Assembly: GCA_025766275.1 (NCBI GenBank)
Contig: JAFKAC010000067.1
Span: 62,001 to 126,000, forward strand
DNA length: 64,000 nucleotides
Origin: Lactarius indigo
Taxonomy: Eukaryota; Basidiomycota; Agaricomycetes; Russulales; Russulaceae
Reading direction: 5' to 3'
The notes beneath the pieces were generated by a model. The model ran no database searches. It saw only the letters and a program-made list of their open reading frames with translations, and was not told the DNA's origin. Position numbers and translations under genes: made by a program. Shown here in pieces: positions 1 through 11,504 of the stretch. Every line of letters starts with the position of its first letter. Positions within the stretch are counted from its first letter, which is position 1.

Positions 1-1302
1 ATCAAAGGGAAGAACAATGGTAGAGCAGACGCGCTCTCAAGGAGACCAGATTACAGTCAAGGAGAAGAAGACAACCGGGATGTGACAGTACTCCCACTGG
101 AAGTATTCGTGAGAGCCACTAATGCCGCACGTGATCTAGAGATACACCCAATGCTCCAACAGCTGAGGCATCAACAAGACTCTATCATCATTGAATCTTG
201 GGTTGATGCCCACCAGTTGAAGGAGATTGACAGTAACTGGTATAAGGACAGACATCTTGTTGTCATGGGACCCACTTCTGCACAGAGGCGTATCATCTGT
301 GACCACCACAACCCCCCTGTCCACGGTCACCCAGGGATCGCAAGAACACAACGTATAGTGGAATGACATTACTGGTGGCTGCGCATCCATAGAGACATAT
401 ACGAGTACATTACCAGATGTGCAGAGTGTCAGCGGAACAAGGTCAATACGAGACCCACAAAGGCCCTGCTTTATCCCATCACACCACTGACGGATGCCCC
501 CCCTTTCCACACCATCGCAATGGACTTTATCACTAAACTACCTCTCTCACAAGGGTTCGACAGCATCCTTACCATTACAGATCACAACTGCACCAAAGCA
601 TCGATATTTATCCCGTGCAATGAGGAGATCACAGCAGAGGGGACAGCACTTTTGTACATCGACCACATATTCAAATGGTTTGGATTACCATGCAAAATTA
701 TCAGTGACAGAGACCTGCGGTTCACCTCCAAGTTCACTCGAGAAATATGCTGGATCCTGGGGATCCAACAAAACATCTCGACCGCTTACCACCCACAAAC
801 CAATGGACAGTCAGAGCGGACAAATCAATGGCTAGAACAATACCTCCAACTCTGGGCCAATGAGTGCCAAGATAACTGGGCCTCGTATCTGCCAATAGCC
901 AAATTTGCACACAACAACTGGCCCCACAAGCATACAAAGAAATCGCTGTTCATGCTCCTGATGGGGTGCAACCCAACTGCTGATTGGACAGATAAGCCAT
1001 CACCCATTCCTAACATTATCACATGGCTGACACAACTCAAAGAAGCCCGACAACAAGCACAGGACCTTATCAGAAAGGCACAAGAAGGATGGGTGAAACA
1101 TAGAGATATGCCCAAGTATAAGGTTGGCAATCAAGTATGGCTAGAAGGGAAACATCTCTGAACCAATCAGCCAATGGGAAAATTAGCGGTGCGACACCAC
1201 GGCCCCTTTCAAATCATCCAGGTGATGTCCCCCTACAATTATCACCTTGAACTTCCCATGCAGTGGAGTATCCATCCAGTGTTCCACATTGATCTTCTCA
1301 CA
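1..1302 (+). pseudogene. Element A pol, RNase H end and integrase (defective)
   Basis: The reading begins at the RNase H end (ADALSRRPDY) and continues into the integrase zinc finger, with HGHPG and the CAECQRNK pair of cysteines. The integrase core follows, with the first Asp in MDFITKLP, the second in ISDRD, and the Glu region NGQSERTNQW. TGA stops at 364-366 and 1159-1161 interrupt the frame; both replace Arg codons seen in element E, consistent with CGA to TGA. The frame runs into the foldback insertion at VFHIDLLT and resumes at 3711. Integrase would insert the cDNA in the nucleus, but this copy cannot make an intact protein. Confidence 0.9.
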
Positions 1303-1560
1303 TCAGGAAAAACGGTATCCTGAAATTTTCAAAAAGTTTAACAAATTTTAGAAAAATGGCAATATATGCTGAGAAATAAGCGATTTTTCTGGTTTTCCAA
1401 AATTGTCAAGATAGGTGAGATAAAAACCTCCCTCCAAATTTCCAGTTAGATTTGGTAAGATCTTACCAAATATCTGCATAAATGGACATATCTTAGCATA
1501 TGTTGGGTGAATATTTCCGAAATTGCATCACAGACAGCAGAGTATTTTAGTTACAAATAA
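1301..1560 (+). repeat. Left terminal inverted repeat of foldback element
   Basis: This matches the reverse complement of about 3450-3708. The first 55 bases are nearly perfect. Patchy matches then follow, for example a shared ACCAAATATCTGCATAAATG block at about 1476-1495 whose complement lies at 3529-3548. Confidence 0.8.
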
Positions 1561-1734
1561 GGGCACTCAATGATAGTTGAATCCAAAAAACAATAATATA
1601 TTATAACTAATAAAAGTACATGAGACTACAATTAATACAGGCTAAGTGGTGCCGGTGACACAGTCATGGCAATGGCTAATGTGTGGCAGGGAGCCAGTGG
1701 GACAAGTAGCAGCGGTGTCGCGTTGCCATAGGCC

Positions 1735-2425
1735 TGCAGTTTCAATGTAAGAAAAAAAGAAAAAAAAAAAAAGAAAAAAAAAACTTATCTAAATATTGAA
1801 CCAAGTGAGCGGCGGCATTACCATGAGCAGTGTGGTAGCAGGCGAGCAGGGAGACAGGTCCTGCACCAAGTTCAACATTAAATAATAAAAAAAGAAAAGA
1901 AGAGAAACACTTATCTAGATTTGTGGAGCCGAGGTAAGAGGGCGCGGGGTCACAACAGAACTTGCACGCGGCAAGTCGACATTGTGGTGGGTCTTGCGTC
2001 CGTGTTGGGAATATTGCTGTAGACCAGCGTGGTTGAGGGGTGGTGGCGGTTGGAGGGGACGGCGTGGCACCGTTGTCCTGTCTTGCATGTGGCGGGGCGG
2101 TGGTGAGGACTTGCGAGGAGGCGCGGGATGCGTTGCATGCGCTGGAAAAGTAGGGTGAGAAAAAAATAAATAGAGAGAAAAAAAAAAAACTTATCTTGTA
2201 CGCTGGGCCGAAGGCCCAGCTCGTCGTCAGCCGCCTCTTTGTGATGGGTGTGGTGGGGAATGGTGGCAGGGAGCGTTGGGGCTGAGGAGGAGGCGGTGGC
2301 TTGCGTAGCCGGCGCTGGCCGCAGACAGGGTGTAGGCATCGTTCTTGCGTACAGTGGGTGTAGTGATAGGTCCTCGAGTGAGCCGTTTAAAGAAAACAAA
2401 AAGAAAAAAAAAAAAAAAATGTACT
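1735..2425. repeat. Poly-A/CTTATCT repeated blocks in foldback left arm
   Basis: Three times an A-rich run ends in ACTTATCT (about 1750-1790, 1885-1917 and 2160-2196), with a further A-run at 2393-2419. Between them the sequence is G-rich with GTGGTGGG and GTCTTGCG motifs. No protein family is recognised in the ORFs here. Confidence 0.55.
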
Positions 2426-2849
2426 GTTGGCTGCGTCTTGTGTTGGCCGTGGGAAATGGATGCCACACTGACCGGGCTGGGATGGCGGTGGTGTGAGCGG
2501 GTGCAGTGGATGTGGCCTGGATATCAGCGCTGGTGAGAGACAAGGGGAAAAGACTCACCGTATTCGATTTGTAGGAAGGAAGTGAAGTGGCGACGTGGCG
2601 ATTAGGTGTGGCGACTTAGAAAAAAATTGTCGAGCGGGGGCTTAATCTGTGGCGTGGGAAGGTGTGTCATTGCGACAACGCGTCGTGAACATGTAAACAC
2701 CCACTCCATTTTTCCTCTCAACGCTCCCCCTGTGGGGGGGTTTTTTTTTTCTTCTCTTCCCACCATGTGCCTGGACCACCTCTACAGCCTATGCAAGAGG
2801 GGAGACACGGATAAGGAGGAGCTGGACTTTGGCCCAATGCAAAAGATAT

Positions 2850-3380
2850 GTTTTTTTTTTCTTTTTTTTTTTTTCTTTTTTCCGCTTGCAGGACCCCCCC
2901 TGTACTTGAACCACCATGGCCTGTGGCTGCACCGGCCTCATTGCCACCCCAGACGTGGCATGCAATGTTCCGACCGCCAACCCGCCACTGCCCTGCCCCA
3001 ACCTGGTGCCCAAGACCCCCCACCTCCAACTCAACACCATGCCGCCCCAATGTGGCATGCAAGACCCCGCTGCCACCGTGGCTGACCCACCATGCCACCC
3101 CAATGCAGCGTGCAAGACCCCTGCCACCACCAACCCGCCTCACCACCCCAGCACATCTGCCACCACCTGGCGCCATGCCGCCCCAATATGCCACGCAAGA
3201 CCCCTGCCACCACCGACCCCCCATGCCGCCTTATCAGAGCATGCAAGTGGCTTCAAGACCCTGACACCACTACTGCCCCAGCACACCTCTTCAAGACTTT
3301 GTCACTGCCAGCCTGCCCCCACACCACCCCGACACGCTACGCAAGGCCCTCATGCCACCATGCTTACCAAATACATTAAC
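2850..3380. repeat. C-rich irregular minisatellite in foldback right arm
   Basis: After a poly-T run (2851-2881) there is an irregular array of related units built on CCCCAAT, GCAAGACCCC and GCCACCACC. Unit starts are visible near 3044, 3098 and 3181. The long ORFs on both strands here are by-products of the biased composition. The complement of this array resembles the G-rich left arm. Confidence 0.6.
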
Positions 3381-3449
3381 TAGACTGTAGCTACATGTAC
3401 CCATATTAGTGAAAAATATAATATTGTTTTGTGAATGCAGCCAGAGTTG

Positions 3450-3708
3450 ACTAAATTGTACTGAAATGCTGTGCTGGTTGTGATGTAAATTTAGACACAC
3501 ACATTCATCCAAAAACAGACTGAACATGTGTTCATTTATGCAGATATTTGGTAATATTTCACAAAATATAACTAGATATTAGGGGGGAGGTCTTTATCTT
3601 GCCAAATCTTCACAACTTTTGAAAAATCATAACAATTATTCATATATTACCCCTTTTCTAAAATTTGTTAAAGTTTTTGAAAATTTCAGGATACTGTTTT
3701 TCCTGATG
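3450..3708 (-). repeat. Right terminal inverted repeat of foldback element
   Basis: This is the inverted partner of 1301-1560. The outer 55 bp are nearly identical and the inner part is diverged with small indels. It ends in CCTGATG directly before the duplicated CA. Confidence 0.8.
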
Positions 3709-3710
3709 CA

Positions 3711-5920
3711 CACTGTACAAACACACTCCCTTCCATGGCAAAAATTTCCCAAGACCACCACTGGATCTAGTGGATGGAGAAGAGGAATATGAAGTCAAGA
3801 CTGTTCTGGACACCTGGCATTACGGAAGGCACAAATGGCTTCAGTACCTCGTCAAATGGAAGGGCTACCCTGACTCAGACAACCAGTGGGTCAACAAAGA
3901 TGACGTATTTGCTCCAAACACAATTGTGGAGTTCGAACAATGGAGGGCGCAAAGGGTTATAAGCGAACCCATCAACACACAAGAGGAGTATCCCCTCTAC
4001 ATCCAAACATTACATTCCTCTTACATGCCTACTTCCCTGCTGCACCATGTTGCTACCACCACCCAGCTCCTTGACCAGCTTGCACAAGAGTCTGGTGCCA
4101 TCATTGACAACGACACCACTGAGGTTCAAGCACCAGACCGACTCACCCCTTACACACCTATCTGGGTGCGACCAGGGCATATCACCGTGCAAGAGTGGGC
4201 TGCAGTACTCACCCAATTCCCCAATCCCATGCACCCGCCAGATGACACCGAGCAGCATGCCGTCACTCACATCTTCTGCAATGAGCATGGTGAGCAAGAG
4301 CCCATTGCCATTGTCCCCCCAAGTGATGACCTCATCAGCGTTTGCGGAGTTTTCCCGAGCAGTTGCAACATCATGGGACCTACTGGAGTATGAGAAGAAG
4401 GGGTGGAAGAGGGTAGTGGAGGAGTGGCAGAAGGAGCAGCTTGTGTCAGCACAGAGGAGGCTGAGCGAGATGAGGGAGTGCCGGGAACAGTGGAAGTTGC
4501 TGAGGATGACCTTGACAATGACGATTACTACCTGGCAAGACATCCCCTTATCTGAACGAACAGTGACCCTACTAATCCCAGGATCACTCCATGGCTCGTC
4601 AACACCATGGGAGCCCCCATGTTTAGAGGATGTGGGCGCATCCCCAGAGCTGTGCCACACACCCCCTTCTCAATCAATGATGACCCGGCATGGATCATCA
4701 CGCCAGAAGGGTTCCAGGTCAATTGACAACCCAATCATATTCCGTTCCCCATCACCAGCCTGGATGGCATGACAAGAGACACCTCCCACATTCAAGTCAT
4801 TGCTGGGGCTAACCCCTTCGTTCTGGGAGTCATCCTGTCATGAACTCCCCTGTCACCTTTCCTTTTCTGCCCTTATCTGATCCATTCCCTTTCTTGGCAG
4901 TTACCTTTCTTAAACCTATGCTTCCCCTTTATCTGATCATTCTAGCACCTTCTGTGCTATTCTTATCTACCCTTCTTCTGCCTTGCTGGCATAACACCAT
5001 CTTGCACAATGTTGATACCATCTTGCCAGTACATGATTCTATCTATAGCAACCAGTAGCACTATGCGCTCGGGCGCAATCCTGTACTATATAAGGAACCC
5101 TGTAGTGCTCCTTAGCTCCTTAGCTTTGGCTTAATCAATCATCTGCGTTGTATCTCCATTGACTCCTTGAGTGCCTCAGTCCCTTCAGCACTCAAGCCCC
5201 TTGACCCTGAACCCTTGACCCTTATCCCCTTTAGGTCATTCCCCTCTCAGCCTCTGTGCAGGCTTCCCCTTGACTTCGCTCTTACCCTCTTCCTGTCTTA
5301 CTGGTCAGCCCAGTGACACGTGACCTTTGGACTTAGGCCTCTGAGCTCGTCCATTGTTGCCAACTCAGTCACCTTAGTACAAGGGGCTGTTACAGAAGGG
5401 CCTTCCCACCTCAGTACAGGGGGATTACCACAGACTCAGCTACCTCGGCGTAGGGGCTGTTACAGAAGACCTTAGGAGTCCTTCCACTCAGTGGGGGTCC
5501 AACTCAGAGTCCTTTGCCTTAGGCAGGATCTGTTACAGAACGACGCACGCCCCCGCAGAGGCGTGACACATCCCAGGGTCACCCCATCTCTACGCTAAGC
5601 CCCTTTATGCCACTGCATACATCCCCGCTAAAGACCGACTCTGCTACCCCCATGAGGATCTGTTCCTCCTTGGGCCTAGTAAGCCCACAGACCGCACGCT
5701 CCACCGCATTGGCAATGAGACACTCATGGCGGAAGTGACGTGCTACCACACCGCCATCTTCAAGTGGGAGTGCCTTCAGCAGTGCATCCATCAGTTGAGG
5801 GTGATGTACATATGCACCCAAGATGACATCCACGATTGCCTCTATCACTTGGAGCAGGCGAACATGCTGGAGAGGATTGATTTGAAGCAGGCAGACTGGC
5901 CAATTCAGGATCGCATGTGA
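3711..5920 (+). pseudogene. Element A pol, chromodomain and C-terminal extension (defective)
   Basis: The frame resumes after the foldback element with the integrase tail. A chromodomain follows (EEEYEVKTVL ... LVKWKGYPDSDNQW, about 3779-3920), which in chromoviruses targets insertion to marked chromatin. A region of about 380 residues then matches the end of element E's pol, including VIPPSDDLI and, near the C-terminus, the TLMAEVTCYH motif. TGA stops (for example 4391-4393) and the solo LTR at 4836-5568 break it. Removing that LTR plus one CATCC copy rejoins the frame at VLGVI|PGSPHLY. It ends with TGA at 5918-5920, shortly before the polypurine tract. Confidence 0.87.
4836..5568 (+). mobile_element. 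Solo LTR (733 bp) with 5-bp TSD
   Basis: It starts TGTCATGAAC, ends GCGTGACA, and is flanked by CATCC at 4831-4835 and 5569-5573. A TATA-like TATATAAGG lies near 5087. A block containing CTGTTACAGAA occurs three times in the 3' third (about 5389, 5459 and 5530). Its sequence is unlike the other LTRs in the window, so it marks a further LTR family. The orientation is inferred from the TATA box. Confidence 0.88.
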
Positions 5921-5936
5921 GTCTGGGGTCTCACGC

Positions 5937-5950
5937 TGAAAGGAGGGTGA
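5937..5950 (+). promoter_or_regulatory. Polypurine tract of element A
   Basis: The purine run GAAAGGAGGGTGA directly precedes the 3' LTR. This is the expected position of the plus-strand DNA primer in LTR elements. Confidence 0.75.
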
Positions 5951-6415
5951 TGTTACGTTTCAGTACCCTTACTATACCAGTTGTGACTACGGTAGTAAGG
6001 TAGCATTAGTCATGGACTCAGTCAGTAGGCCAGTCACGAGCACGGAGTAGTAGTGGGTTGGGTTCTAGTGGTTTCCAAACCACCTAGTAGTTGTACTAGG
6101 GTTCAAGTCCTTTATGTGATATGTTGGATGCTCACTAGCGGCACTTTAAAGCCCGCTTTCTTGTTGTATTTAAGATGTGCTGCAGAGACCAAGATGGGCA
6201 TCTTGGTCTTCTTCAATTGTCATTTGTCTTCTTTGCTTCTCTTCCTAAAAGTCGGCAGCCTTGTACTCTGATACAGGCTAAGTGTTGCCTTTGCGCCGTG
6301 ATACCTTCAAGCATTCACATCATGCCTGTGAGCCATATGCTATACATGTGACCTGCTAAGTCCCTTGTTGCCCTTCCCTCTGCTCAAGTTGAGCTGACAT
6401 CTTGATGGCATTACA
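5951..6415 (+). repeat. 3' LTR of element A
   Basis: It starts TGTTACG and ends GGCATTACA. Its two ends match the reverse complement of the element E and F LTRs. It has a TATA-like TATTTAAG near 6167. The inverted repeat AGACCAAGAT-GGGC-ATCTTGGTCT (6186-6209) follows, with its second arm about 33 nt after the TATA box, as in the related LTRs. Confidence 0.9.
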
Positions 6416-6420
6416 CCAAC

Positions 6421-6740
6421 TGCGAGGTGGATTCTTACAACAAGGGGGGGGGAACAATAACCAAAGGCCAGTCACATGCTATAATTGTGGGAAGGACGGA
6501 CACATGGCCCGTGATTGCAGGCAGCCACGAGGGGGCTACCAACCCCAAGCATTGACCAGTCGGTATATTGACACTGAATATCATCAACAAGAACCTGAAG
6601 TCGCTACCAGGGTGGTCCAAGAAGCACCCCCTCAACAGTGCGCCAATGACTGGCTCAACAGGGTAGCAGGAGAATCAGACGACGTAAAAGACATCATCCT
6701 CCAACAACTATGGAAGAAGGAGGGTTTTCAGGACACCTGA
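6421..6740 (+). pseudogene. Element B gag C-terminus with CCHC zinc knuckle
   Basis: This is the tail of a Ty3/gypsy gag. A classic CCHC knuckle, CYNCGKDGHMARDC, lies at about 6478-6519 and would bind element RNA in the virus-like particle. The C-terminus (VKDIILQQLWKKEGFQDT) matches the gag ends of E and F, and the frame stops with TGA at 6738-6740. The N-terminal capsid part is missing because element A interrupts it. Confidence 0.85.
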
Positions 6741-7258
6741 ACCCATCGGCCTGGGTGAGGGCGGTTAATTGTAACAGTGTAATCATGACTCACTACCGTT
6801 CTATGAGAGTTCCAGTATCAATTCGCACCAGTTATGCAATGGCTGATATACAAGCACTAGTCGACTCAGGAGCAACCCACTGCTTCATGAGACCATCCTT
6901 TGTTAAAAGGATGGGACTTGGGACCAAGCAATTAGACGTCCCAAAGAAAATATGGAACATCAACAACACAGAGAACAAATCAGGGCGTATCACCCATTAT
7001 GTCAATGTTGATGTGCAAACTAAAGGAATTAACAAGGAGATACACTTCCTTATCACGGATATTGGCAATGAAGACATCGTGTTAGGATATCCCTGGCTTG
7101 CCACGTACAACCCGCACATCAAGTGGTCACAAGCAGCCATACACAAAGACATGCTCCCTATCGTTATCTGATCAATAAACCCTCATATTGAGCGAACTGA
7201 GCCCGTAATGGTGACCTCCTCAGTACAAGAAGACGAATACAAAATTGTACACTCCTGC
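6710..7258 (+). pseudogene. Element B pol, protease part
   Basis: The pol frame overlaps the end of gag and has no ATG requirement if it is reached by frameshifting. The aspartic protease carries the active-site motif VDSGAT (about 6859-6876) and the conserved DIVLGYPWL near 7075-7099. A TGA at 7169-7171 interrupts it, and the copia-type LTR begins at 7259. The protease would process gag and gag-pol inside the particle. Confidence 0.85.
6722..6728 (+). other. GGGTTTT slippery heptamer at B gag/pol overlap
   Basis: In the gag frame it reads G GGT TTT. A -1 slip gives GGG TTT and enters the pol frame. The same heptamer sits at the same place in C, E and F. It fits the X XXY YYZ consensus for -1 frameshifting. 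Confidence 0.6.
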
Positions 7259-8452
7259 TAATGAACAGCAAGGACATAACCAATACTCACAGTGACAAAG
7301 GAGACTGTGGTGAGATACTAGATGCAGCTGGTAAGCAGCAGAGGGGAACTGTCAAGCAAGTGAAGCAAAAGATGTTCTGGCACACAGCAGTGAGGAACTG
7401 ATGTGGACCAGGGGCGTACAAGCCTACTACTTATACTATACAGGAGAGTGACACTAGTACAAGAGAAGTAATGTTACGGACTGGACTTGTTTTCAACTCT
7501 ACCTTAATTTCTTACTTACACTTGTGTTCGCGGGATAGTCTTTCCTTTCTTGGTTTTCCCTTCTTCAGACTTGCTGCGCACTAGGAGCCTTAAGATTCTC
7601 TCCTAGTGCAAAGTGAGACAATGAGACACTCATTGTGTCTCACTTTTGTTAAAACTGAGACATGTCTCACTTGCCTTTTATATCCTTGTTTCTTCTCACA
7701 CTTACTGCGGATAGCTGTGCACACTTTCTTCTTTTTCCTGTGCCTGCTGCGGATTGCTGTACTTTCTTCTCATGCTTGCTGTGGATTGCGCCATTTGTTT
7801 GTTCCACACAAACAAACCTTTTTCTATATAAGTCGTGGCCCTAGGTAGCTTGTATCCTTAGACTCGACTTCTTTACCATCACAGTATACATTGTTTTCCC
7901 ATTCCCTTGGGGTAACTCTCTGCTGAACCATCGAACCTCTTGAACCCCTGAACTCCTCTCACATCTTGAGTATTGTGTTGTACTCTAAGATCCTTGTTAA
8001 CCACTTAAACCTTGCCACTATCGGCAGAACCCTCACTTATTGACATAGAAAGACCAGACTTGCTCACGCCGAACTGAACGTTCCTACTGTAACGTTACAA
8101 GTAACATAGTGTCACAGAGTACAAGAGACATTGTTCTACATGTGGGACAAAGGAGTGTGCTAATGGAGAACAAGGAGCGCAGAACAAAGAGAGTCCAGAA
8201 GTAAATGACATCATAATGATATTATGATAAAGATAGAACAAAGGAAAGTACAAAGGCATTGAATATAACGCAGAGTCCGGATCTATGATATCATAAGGTA
8301 CAGTGATGTCATACATGACACAATGATAAGCGCTAGATTGTACAGATCAAAATGTGAGTAATCTACAAGTCCAATTAATCTAATCTAAAGCAGTCCATGC
8401 TGCAAGTCTGGTCCATATGAGCCGCTAAGTGCGCAGGGGTCACTTATCAACA
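7259..8452 (-). repeat. Copia-type solo LTR, itself interrupted
   Basis: On the plus strand it runs from TAATGAACAGC (first TG mutated) to CTTATCAACA. Imperfect 5-bp duplications flank it: CCTGC (7254-7258) and CCTGT (8453-8457), which differ by one transition. A second solo LTR at 7472-8099 lies within it; without that and its TSD the LTR is about 561 bp. It belongs to the eight-copy LTR family assigned to copia by its position next to a copia RNase H fragment at 46 kb. Confidence 0.85.
7472..8099 (+). mobile_element. Solo LTR (628 bp) nested in the copia LTR
   Basis: It starts TGTTACGGAC, ends AACGTTACA, and is flanked by AGTAA at 7467-7471 and 8100-8104. A TATA box (TATATAAG) lies near 7826. 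A strong hairpin at about 7610-7646 has AGTGAGACAATGAG-type arms, and the arms differ by a 2-nt bulge. No coding sequence is present. Confidence 0.88.
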
Positions 8453-11400
8453 CCTGTGTCATCACTGACGAACAATGACAACAATTTGAAGAAGGCTGTC
8501 AGATCAGGGCAACTGCCACAGACCTCACTATTGCCGCCCAACAATACATTACTAAAGCTGAGTTACCTCCTGAATATCGAGAATTTGAACGCCTCTTCAG
8601 CGAAGAAGTGTCGGACAGGTTTCCTCCCAGTAGACCTTGGGATCACACCATTGAGTTCAAACCAGGAACAGCTGATGCTATCGACTGCAAAATATACCCC
8701 ATGACCCAGGAGGAAGACAAGAAATTGCGTGAATGGATCGATGAACAATTGAAAAAGGGATATATACAACCCTCCAAATCTCCATACGCCTCTTCTTTCT
8801 TTTTTATCAAGAAAAAGGATGGAAAGCTGTGACCTGTACAAGACTATAGAAAGATCAACGCGGTTACCATCCGCAATCAATACCCTCTCCCCCTCATCTC
8901 TGACCTCATCACTGATCTCAGTAATGCCCACATCTACACCAAACTCGACATTAGATGGAGGTATAATAATGTACGCATCAAAGAAGGAGATGAAGAAAAG
9001 GCCACGTTCAAAACACAATACAGACTATTCAAACCAACAGTGATGTTTTTCAGCCTGACCAATTCTCCAGCGACGTTCCAGACCATGATGAACTTCATCT
9101 TCAGGGACATCATCACCAAACATGAAAAGAAGGGAATGGTCATCAGAGTCTACATGGATGACATTGGTATAGCCACAGGGCTCAAATACTCGCTCAAGGA
9201 TCATATTGAAGTGGTCAAAGATGTTCTCCACGTGTCCGCAGAACACAACTTATATTAAAAACTCAAAAAGTGTCTCTTTCACTCCCCACACATGGATTAC
9301 CTGGGGGTAATCCTTGAAAAGGGGGTGACGCGCATGGACCCCGTCAAAATTTCCGGTATTAAGGACTGGCCTACACCAGATAAGGTTAAGGACGTCTGCT
9401 CTTTTCCTGGCTTCTGCAATTTTTACCGACTTTTTATACAAGGATTTGTGACCAAGGCACGACCACTCAATAAACTGACATGAAAGAACATCAAATGGCC
9501 CTGGGGGACAGAAGAAGAAAAAGTGTTCCAAGACCTCAAAGCCCTCATCACCAGCGAACCTGTCTTAGCACACCCCAATCTCACTCAACAGTTCAAATTA
9601 GAAGTCAATGCCTCGGGCTTTGCAACCAGCGCAGTTCTTCAATGCAAGACAGATGGCAAAAAACACCCCATCAGTTACTACTCTTCCACTCTCAATGAAG
9701 CCAAACAAAATTATGACATTTACGATCTCAAACTCCTGGCCATTGTCAAAGCATTCTGCCATTGGAGACCCCTTCTAGCTGGCTCCCCCCACAAAATTAA
9801 GGTCTTTTCCAACCATCTCAACTTGCAATACTGGAAATCACTGCAAAAGATTAGTAGACATGTTGCTAGGGAAGTACTCAAACTTTCAGAGTATGACTTT
9901 GAGATTCATCACATCAAAGGAACATCCAATGGACATGCTGACGCACTATCATGAAGACCAGACTATGATCAAGGAGAAAACGACAATAAAGGAGTTACTG
10001 TCCTACCAAATCACGTCTTTGTGTGTGCAGCTACTTTAGACGAATCACGACATCCACACTGGAGACCAGAAGTCCTACCAACAGAAATGATACCCAAACA
10101 CCCCATTTACAAGCAGGACCAAGCTAAGTTAAAACCTTGGGTTGATGCTCATAAGCTAAAAGACATTGAGGGAACGTGGTACAAAGATGGGCACCAAGTA
10201 GTCACTGGCAGCATTCACGACAAACGCACCATTATAGCCACTCACCACAATTCCCCTGTCTATGGCCACCCAGGGATCAAATGCACCCTCCAACTTACCG
10301 AACGACACTATTGGTGGCCACAAATGAAGAACGACATTGTGGATTATGTCAAGGGCTGTGCTGAATGTCAGCATCACAAAGTCAATCTCTGTCCCATTTG
10401 AGCGCCATTACAACCTATCTGCCCCAAACCAGAAGCCTTGCCATTTGAGACTATCGCAGTAGATTTTATCACCAAACTCCCTATCTCCCATGGATATGAC
10501 TCTATCTTGATGATAACCGATCACGATTGTACCAAAGCTGCCATTTTCATCCCATGTAGCGAAGAAATAACAGCTGAGGGGATGGCAGCCCTGTATGTCT
10601 CTCATGTCTTTCCTTGATTTGGACTCCCTTCGCATGTTATCAGTGATCAGGATCCCCACTTTGCATCTAAATTCATGCAAGAGATATGCAAGATTCTCGG
10701 CATCAGCCAAAACATTTCGACTGCTTATCACCCTTGGACTGATGGCCAATCAGAGTGAACAAATCAATGGCTCAAACAATATCTCTGCTTTTGGGTAAAT
10801 GAATGGCAAGACGATTGGGTTCGTTATCTGCCCATGGCAGAATTCACGCATAACAACTGGCCTAATGAAACCACACGGGAGTCCCCCTTCTTTCTCTTAT
10901 CAGGGTTCAATCCCTGTGCTGATTGGACTGATATACCTTCCCCTATCCCACAAGTGTCACTAAGGCTAGACCAATTCAAACAGGCACGACAGCATGCCTT
11001 CTCCTGTATGCTCAAGGTGCAAAAGTCATGGGTCAAACACAAAGATACGCCCAAATTCAAAGAAGGTGACCTTGTGTGGCTTGAGGGATGTCATCTATGC
11101 ACTCATCAACCAACAGCGAAACTAGTGGCTAAACACCACGGACCTTTTAAGGTCATCCAGGTGATGTCTCCTGTCAATTACCGTCTCAAACTTCCCATGC
11201 AGTGGAGCATCCACGACAACTTCCACATAAATCTTCTGACACCTTATCGTGAGACACCCATGCACAGACCAAACTATCAGCACCCACCACCTGATTTGGT
11301 CGATAATGAAGAAGAATACAAAGTTGAGAAGATTCTAGACTCTTGGCGATTCAGCAGAAGATGTCAGCTCCAATACCTCGTCAAATGGAAGGGATATCCC

Positions 11401-11500
11401 GACTCCGACAATCAATGGATAGATAAGGATGATGTATTTGCTGATGAAGCTGTGCAGGAATTCAAACATTCTAATCCTGACAGAGAAATGCATATAAGGA
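8453..11500 (+). pseudogene. Element B pol: RT, RNase H, integrase, chromodomain
   Basis: Domains in order: RT fingers/palm with SSFFFIKKKDGK (about 8792) and the catalytic YMDD (about 9154-9165); RNase H up to HADALS (9950); integrase zinc finger with HGHPG and CAECQ; integrase core with VDFITKLP and VISDQDP; and a chromodomain at about 11300-11440 (LQYLVKWKGYPDSDNQW). In-frame stops are nearly all TGA in place of Arg, for example 8830, 9481, 9952, 10399, 10616 and 10756. A TAA at 9256-9258 replaces a Phe-like position. The reading ends at about 11500, where element C begins in the other orientation. Confidence 0.88.
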
Positions 11501-11504
11501 CGGG

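Larger units (their letters stand above)
1301..3708. mobile_element. Foldback-type DNA element with long terminal inverted repeats
   Basis: The ends are inverted repeats of each other: CATCAGGAAAAAC at the left and its complement at the right. The first 55 bp or so differ at only two positions, and weaker similarity continues for about 250 bp. Removing 1301-3710 joins element A's integrase/chromodomain frame exactly, which leaves a 2-bp CA duplication (1299-1300 and 3709-3710). No transposase ORF is visible inside. The interior has a G-rich, poly-A arm on the left and a C-rich, poly-T arm on the right, so the whole 2.4 kb could fold back. It is probably a non-autonomous DNA transposon; I cannot assign a superfamily. 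Confidence 0.85.
1..6415 (+). mobile_element. Element A: 3' part of a Ty3/gypsy chromovirus, interrupted twice
   Basis: The window opens inside the RNase H/integrase part of pol and runs through integrase, chromodomain and a long C-terminal extension to a polypurine tract and a 3' LTR. The protein is closest to elements E and F further on. Two insertions break it: a foldback element at 1301-3708 and a solo LTR at 4836-5568. The 3' LTR is followed by CCAAC (6416-6420), presumably the 3' target duplication; the 5' end lies outside the window. Several in-frame TGA codons make this copy defective. Confidence 0.93.
6416..11500 (+). mobile_element. Element B: decayed chromovirus, gag end to chromodomain
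   Basis: It holds the gag 3' end with a zinc knuckle, protease, RT, RNase H, integrase and chromodomain, all plus strand. The 5' end was cut by element A's insertion, and the 3' end abuts the minus-strand element C at about 11500, so no B LTR is visible. A copia-type LTR (7259-8452) splits protease from RT. CpG is scarce and many Arg codons have become TGA, so this is an old copy. Confidence 0.88.

Noticed and set aside
2850..3380. CRISPR-like repeat array
   Set aside because: The units are irregular, C-rich and without unique spacers, and the window is eukaryotic; it is a minisatellite in a foldback element.
2606..3383. Plus- and minus-strand ORFs of 95-168 codons in the foldback element as a transposase
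   Set aside because: Translations are Pro/His/Thr-rich or Gly/Trp-rich repeats without a DDE-like or DNA-binding motif.
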